From: Streptosporangiaceae bacterium
Lineage (GTDB): Bacteria; Actinomycetota; Actinomycetes; Streptosporangiales; Streptosporangiaceae
Direction of reading: 5' to 3'
Length of the DNA: 22,171 bases
Assembly: GCA_025934635.1 (NCBI GenBank)
Contig: JAICWX010000133.1
Coordinates: 1 to 22,171 of the forward strand
Made by a program: the position numbers and the translations under genes. The notes under the pieces were generated by a model, which saw only the letters and a program-made list of their open reading frames with translations, did no database searches and was not told where the DNA came from. Of the stretch, positions 8,371 through 15,836 are shown one piece after another (position 1 is the first letter of the stretch; every line of letters starts with the position of its first letter).

Positions 8371-9455
8371 AGGCGGTGGTCTACTCCGGCTACGGGGCCA
8401 CGCCGGCCCTCACCGAGGTGCCCGAACCGGCCTGCCCGGCCGACGGGGTGGTCATCACGGTGGGCGCGACCGGCGTGTGCCGGTCGGACTGGCATGCCTG
8501 GAAGGGCAACGATCCGGTCGTGCTGCCGCACATCGGCGGGCACGAGTTCGCCGGCCTGGTCGCGGCGGCCGGCCCCGGGGTGACCCGGTGGCGTCCCGGG
8601 GACCGGGTGACGGTGCCGTTCGCCTGCGGCTGCGGCCGGTGCGACGTCTGCCTGGCCGGCGACGCCCAGGTCTGCCCGGACCAGACCCAGCCGGGGTTCA
8701 CCGGGCCTGGTTCGTTCGCCGAGCTCGTGGCGGTGCACGCGGCGGACGCCAACCTGGTGGCGCTGCCCGCTGAGGTCAGCTTCGTCACCGCGGCCTGCCT
8801 CGGCTGCCGGTTCGCCACCGCGTTCCGCGCGGTCACCGCGCACGGCCGGGTCCGGCCGGGAGACTGGCTGGCCGTGCACGGCTGCGGCGGGGTCGGGCTG
8901 TCCGCGGTGATGATCGGCGCGGCCCTCGGCGCACGGGTGGTGGCCGTCGACGTCTCCGCCGCCGCGCTGGAACGGGCCCGTGAGCTCGGCGCCGAAGCCG
9001 TCGTCGACGTGGCGAGGGCGGGAAGCGCCGCGGCGGCCGGGGGCGCCGCGGACGCTGAGGCCGCCGCCAGTTCCGGGGTGGCCGGCGCGGTCACCGAGAT
9101 CACCGGCGGCGGGGCGCACGTCTCCGTCGACGCGCTCGGCTCGCCGGCCCTGGCCGCGGACTCGGTACGCTGCCTGCGGCGCCGCGGCCGGCACGTGCAG
9201 GTCGGCTTGCTGCCGGGCGGGCCGGTGCCGCTGCCGATGGACCTGGTCATCGGGCGCGAGCTCGAGATCTACGGCTCGCACGGCATGGCCGCCCGCGACT
9301 ACCCCGCGATGATGGGGTTGGTCGCGGACGGCACGCTGCGTCCCGGCCTGCTGACCGGGGACGTGATCGGGCTCGACGGCGTGGGACCGGCCCTGGCGGC
9401 GATGGACGGCCCCGCGATCGCGGCCGGGATGACGGTGGTCAGCCTGGCGCAGTGA
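8367..9455 (+). CDS. Zinc-dependent alcohol dehydrogenase (MDR family)
   Basis: This 362-residue medium-chain dehydrogenase/reductase has a GroES-like N-terminal domain and a Rossmann domain. Catalytic zinc ligands are visible at Cys38 (GVCRSDWH) and His59-Glu60 (GGHEFAG), with Cys147 a probable third. The structural-zinc lobe is complete: Cys89, Cys92, Cys95 and Cys103 in CGRCDVCLAGDAQVC. The nucleotide-binding loop is HGCGGVGLS (171-179), followed by an acidic residue (VAVDVS) that favours NAD(H). A Gly/Ala-rich insertion around residues 215-235 is unusual. It oxidises an alcohol or reduces an aldehyde; the substrate is unknown. Start GTG 8367 overlaps the regulator's stop by 4 nt. The open frame continues upstream to 8046, but that part is out of frame with the regulator and is not part of the protein. 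Confidence 0.9.
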   Translation: MKAVVYSGYGATPALTEVPEPACPADGVVITVGATGVCRSDWHAWKGNDPVVLPHIGGHEFAGLVAAAGPGVTRWRPGDRVTVPFACGCGRCDVCLAGDAQVCPDQTQPGFTGPGSFAELVAVHAADANLVALPAEVSFVTAACLGCRFATAFRAVTAHGRVRPGDWLAVHGCGGVGLSAVMIGAALGARVVAVDVSAAALERARELGAEAVVDVARAGSAAAAGGAADAEAAASSGVAGAVTEITGGGAHVSVDALGSPALAADSVRCLRRRGRHVQVGLLPGGPVPLPMDLVIGRELEIYGSHGMAARDYPAMMGLVADGTLRPGLLTGDVIGLDGVGPALAAMDGPAIAAGMTVVSLAQ

Positions 9456-9624
9456 CGGCCGGGGCCGCGCGACGCCGCCCGGACAGGAACAGAGCCCGTA
9501 GCTGGCGTGCATCCAGTGATGTCGCGGGCGCCGAAGTGCCGGCCTCGACGTCCTGCCGTTGCCTTAAACACCACCGGAGGCGGGTAGGCAGGCGGACGGA
9601 AGGTACCCAACGAAGGGATCACCG

Positions 9625-9843
9625 ATGGCAGACAACATCTACTCGATCAGCGAGATCGTCGGCTCGTCGACGGAGAGCATCGACGACGCGATCAGGGGCG
9701 CCGTCTCCCGCGCCTCGAGGACCCTGCACAACCTGGACTGGTTCGAGGTCACCGACACGCGCGGGCGGATCGAGGAGGACGGCCGCCTGCTGTTCCAGGT
9801 CACGCTGAAGGTCGGCTTCCGGCTGGACGAGCCGCGCGGCTGA
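9625..9843 (+). CDS. Dodecin family flavin-binding protein
   Basis: This 72-residue protein is full length for dodecin. It shows the family pattern: IYSISEIVGSS for the first strand, SIDDAIRGAVSRASRTL for the helix, LDWFEV with the flavin-stacking Trp39, and the C-terminal strands with GRLLFQVTLKVGFRL. Dodecins assemble into hollow dodecamers that store or buffer FMN, riboflavin or CoA in the cytoplasm. ATG at 9625 has GAAGGG (9612-9617) 7 nt upstream. It stands alone after a 169-nt gap, 46 nt before the cyclo-ligase-like gene, with which it may be co-transcribed. Confidence 0.93.
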   Translation: MADNIYSISEIVGSSTESIDDAIRGAVSRASRTLHNLDWFEVTDTRGRIEEDGRLLFQVTLKVGFRLDEPRG

Positions 9844-9889
9844 CCGGACAGCCCGGGCAGGGGCCGCGGCGTACGGCAGGATAGGCGGC

Positions 9890-10663
9890 ATGGCACGTTC
9901 CGCGCCCAGGCACGACCGCGACGCCGGCGGTCCGGCCGGCCTGCTGGCCGCGAAGGCGGCCCTGCGGCAGGAGGTATGGACCGCGATGCGCGCGGCCAAG
10001 GTGGCCCGGTTCCCCGGCGCCGCCGGGCGGATCCCGAACTTCACCGGAGCCGAGGCCGCCGCGGAACGCCTGCGCGCCCTGCCCGCCTGGCAGGGCGCGC
10101 GCACCGTGAAGTCCAACCCGGACTCCGCCCAGTGGCCGGTGCGCCAGCGCGCCCTGGAGGACGGCAAGACCGTCTACATGGCCGTGCCGCGGCTGGCCGA
10201 ACCCGAGCCGTTCTTCGCCCTCGACCCGGCTCACCTGGCCGAGCCGCCGCGCAAGGCGGCCTCGATCAGCGGCGCGACCCGCTCGGCGCGCCGGGTGACG
10301 CTGGCCGAAGTGTCCCCGGTCGACCTGGTGGTGATGGGCTGCGTGGCGGCCGCGGAGGACGGCGCCCGGCTGGGCAAGGGCGGCGGGTTCGCCGACCTGG
10401 AGTTCGCGCTGGCTACGGCGGCCGGCCTGATCGGGCCGGATACCGTCTGCGTCACGACGGTGCACGAACTCCAGATCTGCGCGGCCGGGACGATCCCGCT
10501 GACCAGCCACGACGTGCCGCTGGACTTCATCGTCACCCCGGACCGGGTGATCGAGTGCCACCGCCCCGGACCGCGCCCGGCGGCCGGCATCGACTGGGAC
10601 GACCTGACCGAGGAGAAGATCGCGGCCATCCCGCTGCTAGCCGCCCAGCGCCGGGCTGACTGA
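9890..10663 (+). CDS. 5-formyltetrahydrofolate cyclo-ligase-like protein (MTHFSD-type)
   Basis: This 257-residue protein has the cyclo-ligase/MTHFS fold signature, opening AAKAALRQEVW and with KSNPDSAQWPVRQRALEDGKTVYM at about 74-97. The glycine-rich loop is GKGGGFADLE (162-171) where true MTHFS enzymes have a GxGxGYYD-like motif. The segment VHELQI (191-196) is typical of the methenyltetrahydrofolate-synthetase-domain-containing subgroup. Folate cyclo-ligase activity (5-formyl-THF plus ATP to 5,10-methenyl-THF) is therefore possible but not assured; members of this subgroup have no firmly known reaction. A weak Shine-Dalgarno (AGGATAGG) precedes ATG 9890. It is followed by an 85-nt gap to a convergent gene. 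Confidence 0.85.
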   Translation: MARSAPRHDRDAGGPAGLLAAKAALRQEVWTAMRAAKVARFPGAAGRIPNFTGAEAAAERLRALPAWQGARTVKSNPDSAQWPVRQRALEDGKTVYMAVPRLAEPEPFFALDPAHLAEPPRKAASISGATRSARRVTLAEVSPVDLVVMGCVAAAEDGARLGKGGGFADLEFALATAAGLIGPDTVCVTTVHELQICAAGTIPLTSHDVPLDFIVTPDRVIECHRPGPRPAAGIDWDDLTEEKIAAIPLLAAQRRAD

Positions 10664-10748
10664 AACCGCCTGCTCGGCTACCTGCCGATCTAAGACGCCG
10701 ATCTCAGATGACTTTGGCGATCCCGTGGCACGGACCGGGGAGGTTCAG

Positions 10749-11381
10749 TTACCAGACGGATTCCAGCGAGCGGATGCGCTCGTGCAGCCACGCCTCTATT
10801 TTGTCGCGGACATCAGCGCGCATGGCAGGGGATATGCCGTGCGCGGCACCGTCCGCTGAATTGACGGCCAGCGCGGCGTAGGCGGCGGCGTCCGCCGTGC
10901 GCGTCCTGGCATCGGCCGCCGCAGCGGCGGCACGGGCCGCATGTCCCGCCGACCGGGCCCCGATGTCCGCGGCTCCCCCGGCGGCTCTCGCGGCAGCCGC
11001 GGCGGATCCGGATTGAAGAGCCGCTCTCGGCCGCTTGTCGTCCGGGAACCGGGACTCGAAGATCGGCAGGACGAGGCCGGCGGCATGAATAGCGAGGCCG
11101 CCCCAGTCCTGACGGCTGAATTTCCAGGCGCGGGTAATGCGCATGCCCTGATGCGCGGTCACGACGTTGCCCGCTACCGACAGGCCCCGCACCTCCACCT
11201 CGGCCAGCACGTTCCCGAACCACGGCACCGCGTCGGCGATCCGCTCCGTGGCGTAAAACCCCTGGGCTTGCAGTACGGGAGCAGCCGCGATGTCTCGCCA
11301 TTCGCTCCTTTCCCAGACCGACTCGTCCCAGTCCGAGATCACCCGGCCGTTCTTGAGCCGCAGGAACTTGTAGTACGTCAT
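10749..11381 (-). CDS. Hypothetical protein with C-terminal Ala-rich helical region
   Basis: I do not recognise this 210-residue protein confidently. The N-terminal 100 residues open with MTYYKFLRLKNGRVISDW and have patterned Trp/Gly residues, like actinobacterial proteins that begin YKFLR and carry a small beta domain. Residues 105-121 (LPIFESRFPDDKRPRAAL) match a motif seen before Ala-rich helical repeats in actinobacterial 'putative immunity protein' families. Residues 122-180 are strongly Ala-rich (AAAAARAA, HAARAAAAAADA, ADAAAYAAL), probably alpha-helical repeats. The terminal 25 residues look amphipathic (DKIEAWLHERIRSLE). An immunity or ligand-binding role is only a guess. Codon use is less GC-extreme than in neighbouring enzymes. 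No strong Shine-Dalgarno is seen before ATG 11381. Confidence 0.65.
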   Translation of the reverse strand: MTYYKFLRLKNGRVISDWDESVWERSEWRDIAAAPVLQAQGFYATERIADAVPWFGNVLAEVEVRGLSVAGNVVTAHQGMRITRAWKFSRQDWGGLAIHAAGLVLPIFESRFPDDKRPRAALQSGSAAAAARAAGGAADIGARSAGHAARAAAAAADARTRTADAAAYAALAVNSADGAAHGISPAMRADVRDKIEAWLHERIRSLESVW

Positions 11382-11434
11382 GATCCACGCCGCATGGGCC
11401 CAGCGTACTTCCGGTCAGGCAGACGGGCGGGCCC

Positions 11435-11448
11435 ATCCCATTTGGGAT
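11435..11448. promoter_or_regulatory. Palindrome in leader of the Ala-rich protein gene
   Basis: ATCCCA-TT-TGGGAT is a perfect inverted repeat with 6-bp arms. It lies 54 nt upstream of the ATG at 11381, inside the predicted leader, and could be an operator or a small hairpin. Confidence 0.4.
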
Positions 11449-11460
11449 AAGTTTCCGTAC

Positions 11461-11499
11461 TAAGAACCAGGCATTAGGTTCTTAACATTCGGTTCTCAA
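11461..11499 (-). promoter_or_regulatory. Candidate promoter overlaid by three related half-sites
   Basis: On the minus strand, TTGAGA (11499-11494) and TAATGC (11476-11471) are spaced by 17 nt as -35/-10. Three related 8-mers overlap it: TAAGAACC at 11461-11468, its exact inverse GGTTCTTA at 11477-11484, and GGTTCTCA at 11491-11498. The first two form a perfect 8-bp inverted repeat with an 8-nt spacer; the last two are direct repeats 14 nt apart. This suggests a regulated promoter for the gene at 11381. Confidence 0.45.
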
Positions 11500-11520
11500 G
11501 CAAATTTCTATATATACGTA

Positions 11521-11556
11521 ATCACCTGAAGCCAGATTCCCTCTCTTTCAGGTGAT
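11521..11556. repeat. 10-bp perfect inverted repeat (hairpin)
   Basis: ATCACCTGAA (11521-11530) and TTCAGGTGAT (11547-11556) are perfectly complementary, with a 16-nt spacer. It lies 102 nt downstream of the nitrilase-hydrolase stop codon, so it could be that gene's terminator, although no T-tract follows on the minus strand. A further 6-bp inverted repeat, ACGTTC/GAACGT, is at 11567-11585. Confidence 0.5.
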
Positions 11557-11657
11557 GTATAAGTTCACGTTCGTCATAAGAACGTCACCGTGGCGGATGT
11601 CGTTGCGGCCAGTCGCACCTCCTGGATCAGGCCGGGCCAGTCGGTAACGATCTCGGG

Positions 11658-13586
11658 TTAGAGGCGGGCGGCGAGCCAGTCGGCGATCGCGGCCCTGGAC
11701 TCGAACGCGTGGTTGGTGACGCCGTGGCTGCCGTCCGGGTAGAGCAGCAGCTCTGCGCCGGGTGCCTCGCGGGCCAGGCGCTCGGCGTGGGCGGCGGGGA
11801 CGATGCCGTCGCGGCCGCCGTGCACGACGAGAAGCGGGCAGGTGATCCGGGCCGCGGCGTCCGCCAGGGTCAGTTCCGCGGCCCGCTCGCGGGCCTGTTC
11901 CGGGCTGGCCGCCCCCGACCGGTGCTGGAAGGTGCTCCTGGTCTGCGGGGGCAGCCGGTCCCAGTCCTGGCTCCACTGGTAAGGGCCGGCCAGTTCGACC
12001 GCGGCCCGGACGCGCGGCTCGTAAGCCGCTGACCTGGCCGCGTAGTAGCCGCCCAGGCTCACCCCGAAGACGCCCAGCCGGCCCGGGTCGATGTCGTCGC
12101 GGCCACTCAGGTAGTCGGCCACGGCCGTGGTCACCCGCTCGTAGGCCGGCTCGATCGGGAACTCGTACTCGGCCTCGCCCTGTCCGGGGCCGTCGACCGC
12201 GATCACCGCGAGGCCGCGGGCCAGCAGGTATTCGGCGGTGGCCTGCAGCTCCTCCTTGACCGAGTCCAGCCCGGGGATCATGATCACGACGGGCGGCCCG
12301 CCCGGGGCCGCCCCTGGCGGCGGAACCCGCAGGTAAGCGGCCAGCGTGCTGCCGTCGTAGGGCACCCGCACCGGCTCGGCGGGCGGGCTGAGGGTACCGG
12401 CCCCGCGGCGGAAGCAGGCCACCGTCCGCTCGTGCGCCGCCCGCTGCTCCTGCGGGTGATCGGTGAAGACGAACTTGCCCCAGTGCCAGCACAGCGCGGC
12501 CCGCCGCCAGGCCTCCCCGGCGGTGATCGCGTGCCCGGCCGCCGCGGCCGTCTCAGCCACCCGCTCGTAGTGCCGCGCGGTGCGGCCCCACTCACGGCAC
12601 CAGTCGTCCCAGCGCCCGATGCGGGCCATGGTCGCCTCGAAATCCGGGTAGCTGGTGCCGTTGGCGACGAACCGCGCCGCCCAGTGCGCCCGCGCCGCCG
12701 CGACGCGCTTGTCCGGGGCCGCGTCGATCGTCACCACGGATAACGGTTTCTGGATGCCGGCGTACAGTTCGGGGCGGCGGTCGGCCAGCAGGTCGTTGTT
12801 CTCCGATACTCGCTTGTTCCGGGCGCGCGGCAGGTCGCAGTCGGCGGTGAGGACCGCGGGATGGTCGGCGAGCACCGGGCCGGCCAGCAGGTAGCCTTCC
12901 GGGCTGGCGATGAGCGAGCCGCTGATCCAGGGCACGCCGCGCTCGACGCCGCACCGGTCGCACACCGCGACGAACACCCCGTTGCTGGCCGCCGCGGCCT
13001 GGGCCTTGACCACCTCGGCGGGCCGCTCGCCCTCGGGCCAGCGGTAACCCGGCCAGTTGACGGGGGCGGCGATGAGGTCGGCGCCTTCCAGGGCGGCCAG
13101 CCGGGTCCACTCCGGGAACTCCAGGTCGTAGCAGACCATGACGGCCACCCGGCCGGCCTCGGTGTCGACGACCGGAGGGGCGGCGTCACCGGGGGTGAAG
13201 ACGAATTTCTCCTTGTCCCACAGGTGCGCCTTGCGGTAGACCGCGCGGGTACCGGACGCGTCGACCAGGGCGGCGCTGTTGTACACGAGGCCGTCGTCGC
13301 CGAGCTCGCAGAAGCCGCCGACGATCACCAGGTCGTGCTGGACGGCCAGGTCGTGCCACTGGCGCAGGGTCGGGTTATCCGCGGCGGGCGCGGCCAGCCC
13401 GCGGGCCTCGGCGGCCGGGCCGGCGGGATCGAAGACGTAGCCGGAGTCGCACAGCTCGGGCAGTACCACGAGCCGGGCACCCGCGGCGGCAGCCTCGGCC
13501 ACCGCGGCGGCAGCGGCCTGCCGGTTGGCGTCCGGCTCGGCTACGGCGATCGCGAGCTGCGCGACCGCGATCTTGGTGGGGTCCAC
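11658..13586 (-). CDS. Nitrilase-alpha/beta-hydrolase fusion protein
   Basis: This 642-residue protein joins two hydrolases in one frame. Residues 1-278 are a carbon-nitrogen hydrolase (nitrilase superfamily) with an intact Glu-Lys-Cys triad: Glu44 (LPELCDSGY), Lys119 (YRKAHLWDKEKF) and Cys152 (VCYDLEFPEW). Residues about 285-642 are an alpha/beta-hydrolase with a helical N-terminal section, as in 2,6-dihydroxypseudooxynicotine hydrolase/FrsA-like enzymes; the nucleophile elbow is GVSLGG (Ser510), with Asp593 (GGRDGIVP) and His621 (GSHGVTN). Both halves look catalytically competent, suggesting two consecutive steps, for example amide or C-N cleavage and C-C or ester cleavage. GTG at 13586 is preferred (GGAG 8 nt upstream; nitrilases begin near KIAVAQL). 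ATG at 13637 is possible. Divergent from an FAD oxidoreductase. Cytoplasmic; no signal peptide. Confidence 0.88.
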   Translation of the reverse strand: MDPTKIAVAQLAIAVAEPDANRQAAAAAVAEAAAAGARLVVLPELCDSGYVFDPAGPAAEARGLAAPAADNPTLRQWHDLAVQHDLVIVGGFCELGDDGLVYNSAALVDASGTRAVYRKAHLWDKEKFVFTPGDAAPPVVDTEAGRVAVMVCYDLEFPEWTRLAALEGADLIAAPVNWPGYRWPEGERPAEVVKAQAAAASNGVFVAVCDRCGVERGVPWISGSLIASPEGYLLAGPVLADHPAVLTADCDLPRARNKRVSENNDLLADRRPELYAGIQKPLSVVTIDAAPDKRVAAARAHWAARFVANGTSYPDFEATMARIGRWDDWCREWGRTARHYERVAETAAAAGHAITAGEAWRRAALCWHWGKFVFTDHPQEQRAAHERTVACFRRGAGTLSPPAEPVRVPYDGSTLAAYLRVPPPGAAPGGPPVVIMIPGLDSVKEELQATAEYLLARGLAVIAVDGPGQGEAEYEFPIEPAYERVTTAVADYLSGRDDIDPGRLGVFGVSLGGYYAARSAAYEPRVRAAVELAGPYQWSQDWDRLPPQTRSTFQHRSGAASPEQARERAAELTLADAAARITCPLLVVHGGRDGIVPAAHAERLAREAPGAELLLYPDGSHGVTNHAFESRAAIADWLAARL

Positions 13587-13664
13587 TATGCGTACTCCGT
13601 TCGCCCGGGATAGGACTATGGAGACAGCATCTCTCATGAGCAGCTGAGGAAGAAGGGGCAGACG

Positions 13665-15296
13665 GTGACCGGACGCGCGGATGTCGTGATAGTAGGCGGC
13701 GGACACAACGGGCTGGTCGCAGCGGCCTACCTAGCCAAGGCAGGGCTCAGCACGGTGGTGTGCGAGCGACGTGGTGTCACCGGGGGCGCGGCGGTGAGCG
13801 AACACCCGTTTGGTCCGGATTTTACGGTGACCTCGCTGTCCTACGTCGTGTCGCTGCTGCCGCCGGACCTGGTCCGGGATCTTCGCCTTGAGCAGCACGG
13901 GTACCACGTGTACCCGCAGGGGCCCTACTTCGCGCCGCGCGCCGACGGCCGCTACCTGCGGCTGCCGCACGACCCGGCCCAGCGGCACGCCGAGATCGCG
14001 AAGTTCTCCGGCGCGGACGCCGACGCCTACCCCCGGTACGAGGCGCACCTGGACGGCATCGGGAAGGTGCTCGGCCCGCTGCTTGAGCAGATCCCGCCGA
14101 AGCTCGGGTCGCGCCGGCCGCAGGACCTGATCCGCCAGGCGCGGCTGCTGGGCAGCCTGCGCGGCCTGGACGAACGCGGCGCGGTCGACGTGACGCGGCT
14201 GCTCACCGGGAGCATCGCCGACCTGATCGAGGAGTACTTCAGCAGCGACGCGATGCTGGGGCTGCTGTCGGTGTCCGGGGTGATCGGCACCTGGGCCGGG
14301 CCGCGGTCGGCCGGGACCGCCTACGTGATGCTGCACCACCACATCGGCGAGACCGACGGGGCGGCGGGCGCCTGGGGCTTCCCGCGCGGCGGCATGGGCG
14401 GGGTGTCGAACGCGCTGGCCCGGGCGGCCCGGATGTTCGGCGCGCAGATCCGGACCGACGCCGAGGTGGCGCAGATCCGGACCGCCGGCGGCCGGGTCAC
14501 CGGGGTCACGCTGGCCAATGGCGAGGCCATCGACGCGCCGCTGGTCGTCACCACGGCGCACCCGCAGATCTCGTTCCTGCGGCTGCTCGACCCGAAGGAG
14601 CTGCCCGACGGGTTCGTCGCCGACATCCGCGGCTGGCGCAGCCGCAGCGGCACCGTCAAGATCAACCTGGCGCTGGACCGGCTGCCGGTCTTCACCAGCA
14701 GCCCGGAGCCTGACCCGCAGGTCTACGGCGGCACGATCGTGCTGGCCGAGTCGCTCGACGACATCGAGAACGCGTTCCAGCAGGCCGTCGCGGGCCGTCC
14801 GGCCGAGCTGCCGTTCGCCGACATCTGCATCCCCAGCGTGTTCGACGACTCGCTGGCCCCGGCGGGCAAGCACATCATGTCGATGTTCACCCAGTGGGTG
14901 CCCAGCGACTACGCCGACAAGCCGCACGAGGAGGAGCTCGAGTCCTACGCCGACCGGGTGCTGGCCCGGGTGGAGCGGGTCGCGCCCGGGTTCACCGACT
15001 CGGTGCTGCACCGGCAGGTGATCGGGCCGCACACCATGCAGGAGGAGTACGGGCTGGTCGGCGGTAACATCTTCCACGGCGAGCTGTCGCTGGGGCAGAT
15101 GTTCCACGCCCGCCCCGCGGCCGGCTACGCCGACCTGCGGACGCCGGTCCGGGGCTTGTACCAGGCGGGTTCGGCTACGCACGGGGGCGGCGGCGTCACC
15201 GGCATCCCGGGCCGCAACGTGGTCCGGCAGATCCTGGCCGACCGGCGCGCCGACCGGTGGCGCCGCCGGGTGCCGGTGCGGCGCCAGGAGGCGTAG
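13665..15296 (+). CDS. FAD-dependent oxidoreductase, PYROXD2/phytoene-desaturase-like
   Basis: The 543-residue protein has an N-terminal FAD dinucleotide fold: DVVIVGGGHNGLVAAAYLAKAG (6-27), with Glu34 in CERR positioned to bind the ADP ribose. The C-terminal flavin motif is GLYQAGSATHGGGGVTGIPGRN (497-518). This combination and the length are those of the PYROXD2/CrtI-like amine-oxidase clan, which oxidises or desaturates C-C or C-N bonds; the substrate is unknown. GTG at 13665 is preceded by GAAGGGG, a reasonable Shine-Dalgarno. It is divergent from the nitrilase-hydrolase fusion with 78 nt between the preferred starts, so the two probably share regulation and may act on the same compound. 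No carotenoid genes are nearby, so a phytoene role is unlikely. Confidence 0.9.
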   Translation: MTGRADVVIVGGGHNGLVAAAYLAKAGLSTVVCERRGVTGGAAVSEHPFGPDFTVTSLSYVVSLLPPDLVRDLRLEQHGYHVYPQGPYFAPRADGRYLRLPHDPAQRHAEIAKFSGADADAYPRYEAHLDGIGKVLGPLLEQIPPKLGSRRPQDLIRQARLLGSLRGLDERGAVDVTRLLTGSIADLIEEYFSSDAMLGLLSVSGVIGTWAGPRSAGTAYVMLHHHIGETDGAAGAWGFPRGGMGGVSNALARAARMFGAQIRTDAEVAQIRTAGGRVTGVTLANGEAIDAPLVVTTAHPQISFLRLLDPKELPDGFVADIRGWRSRSGTVKINLALDRLPVFTSSPEPDPQVYGGTIVLAESLDDIENAFQQAVAGRPAELPFADICIPSVFDDSLAPAGKHIMSMFTQWVPSDYADKPHEEELESYADRVLARVERVAPGFTDSVLHRQVIGPHTMQEEYGLVGGNIFHGELSLGQMFHARPAAGYADLRTPVRGLYQAGSATHGGGGVTGIPGRNVVRQILADRRADRWRRRVPVRRQEA

Positions 15297-15371
15297 CGTC
15301 AGGCGTGTAGGTGAGTACGCCCGCCGCGCGGCCTCCACTAGATGCCTTGACCGGCTGCCCGGCGCTTACGC

Positions 15372-15836
15372 CTATTCGTGACTGAAGAAGGACAGCTGGG
15401 GAAGTAGCGCGCTCGCGGCAGCGATCAGGCTCTGCGTCGTCCGTACTGCTTGACTGGCTTCATCTCCGGTCGCTGTATCTGCAGGCAGGTGAGGGTATTC
15501 CAGTTCGTTGCGGCGCCGCCGGAGAGATCCGAACGGTCGGAACCCGTCGCCGAACTGCGCCCGGACTGCTTGCTCGACGGCATAGTGGCCACCACTGGTC
15601 GTGGCGCGCAACCCTTGCTGGGCGAGCAGGGCGATGCAGGCGAACCGCGCGGCATCATAGGCCAGGACATGGGCACTGTGTGCGTCGCTGGAGACCAGCC
15701 CGGCCGCGGTGGCGGCCGTCCTTCGCGCTTGCTCGAGCAGTGGGATCCCGTCGGCCGCTGCCCCGGACACGGGCTCTAGGTCCCCGCGAGCAACAAGCCG
15801 CTCGATTTCTGCTTCCCCCCGCGCCCACCTAGCCAT
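15372..15836 (-). CDS. HEPN-domain protein (partner of nucleotidyltransferase)
   Basis: This 154-residue all-helical protein is encoded immediately after the HTH-nucleotidyltransferase gene, overlapping it by 8 nt. It begins WARGEAEIERLVARGDLEPV and has HVLAYDAARFACIALLAQQG and SLRRRRNELEYPHLP, the pattern of SAV_6107-like HEPN proteins. HEPN domains often act as RNases or tRNA-targeting toxins through an Rx4-6H motif; here only Arg109-N-x5-His116 would fit, and the usual central His is Tyr114. The activity is therefore uncertain. It could be a toxin neutralised by its nucleotidyltransferase partner, or a substrate-binding partner in a two-subunit transferase. The local base composition is less GC-rich than in the flanking enzymes. 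Confidence 0.75.
   Translation of the reverse strand: MARWARGEAEIERLVARGDLEPVSGAAADGIPLLEQARRTAATAAGLVSSDAHSAHVLAYDAARFACIALLAQQGLRATTSGGHYAVEQAVRAQFGDGFRPFGSLRRRRNELEYPHLPADTATGDEASQAVRTTQSLIAAASALLPQLSFFSHE

Noticed and set aside
13587..13706. N-terminal extension of the nitrilase fusion to 13706
   Set aside because: It would overlap the start of the divergent oxidoreductase, it has no Shine-Dalgarno, and the extra residues do not resemble nitrilase sequence; GTG 13586 has a well-placed GGAG.
13665..15296. Carotenoid biosynthesis role (phytoene desaturase)
   Set aside because: The fold is CrtI-like, but no phytoene synthase, GGPP synthase or cyclase gene is nearby, and the motifs fit PYROXD2-like proteins better.
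13731..15338. A 535-codon minus-strand open frame opposite the FAD oxidoreductase
   Set aside because: It is antisense to a protein with clear FAD-binding motifs at both ends; its translation has no recognisable domain.
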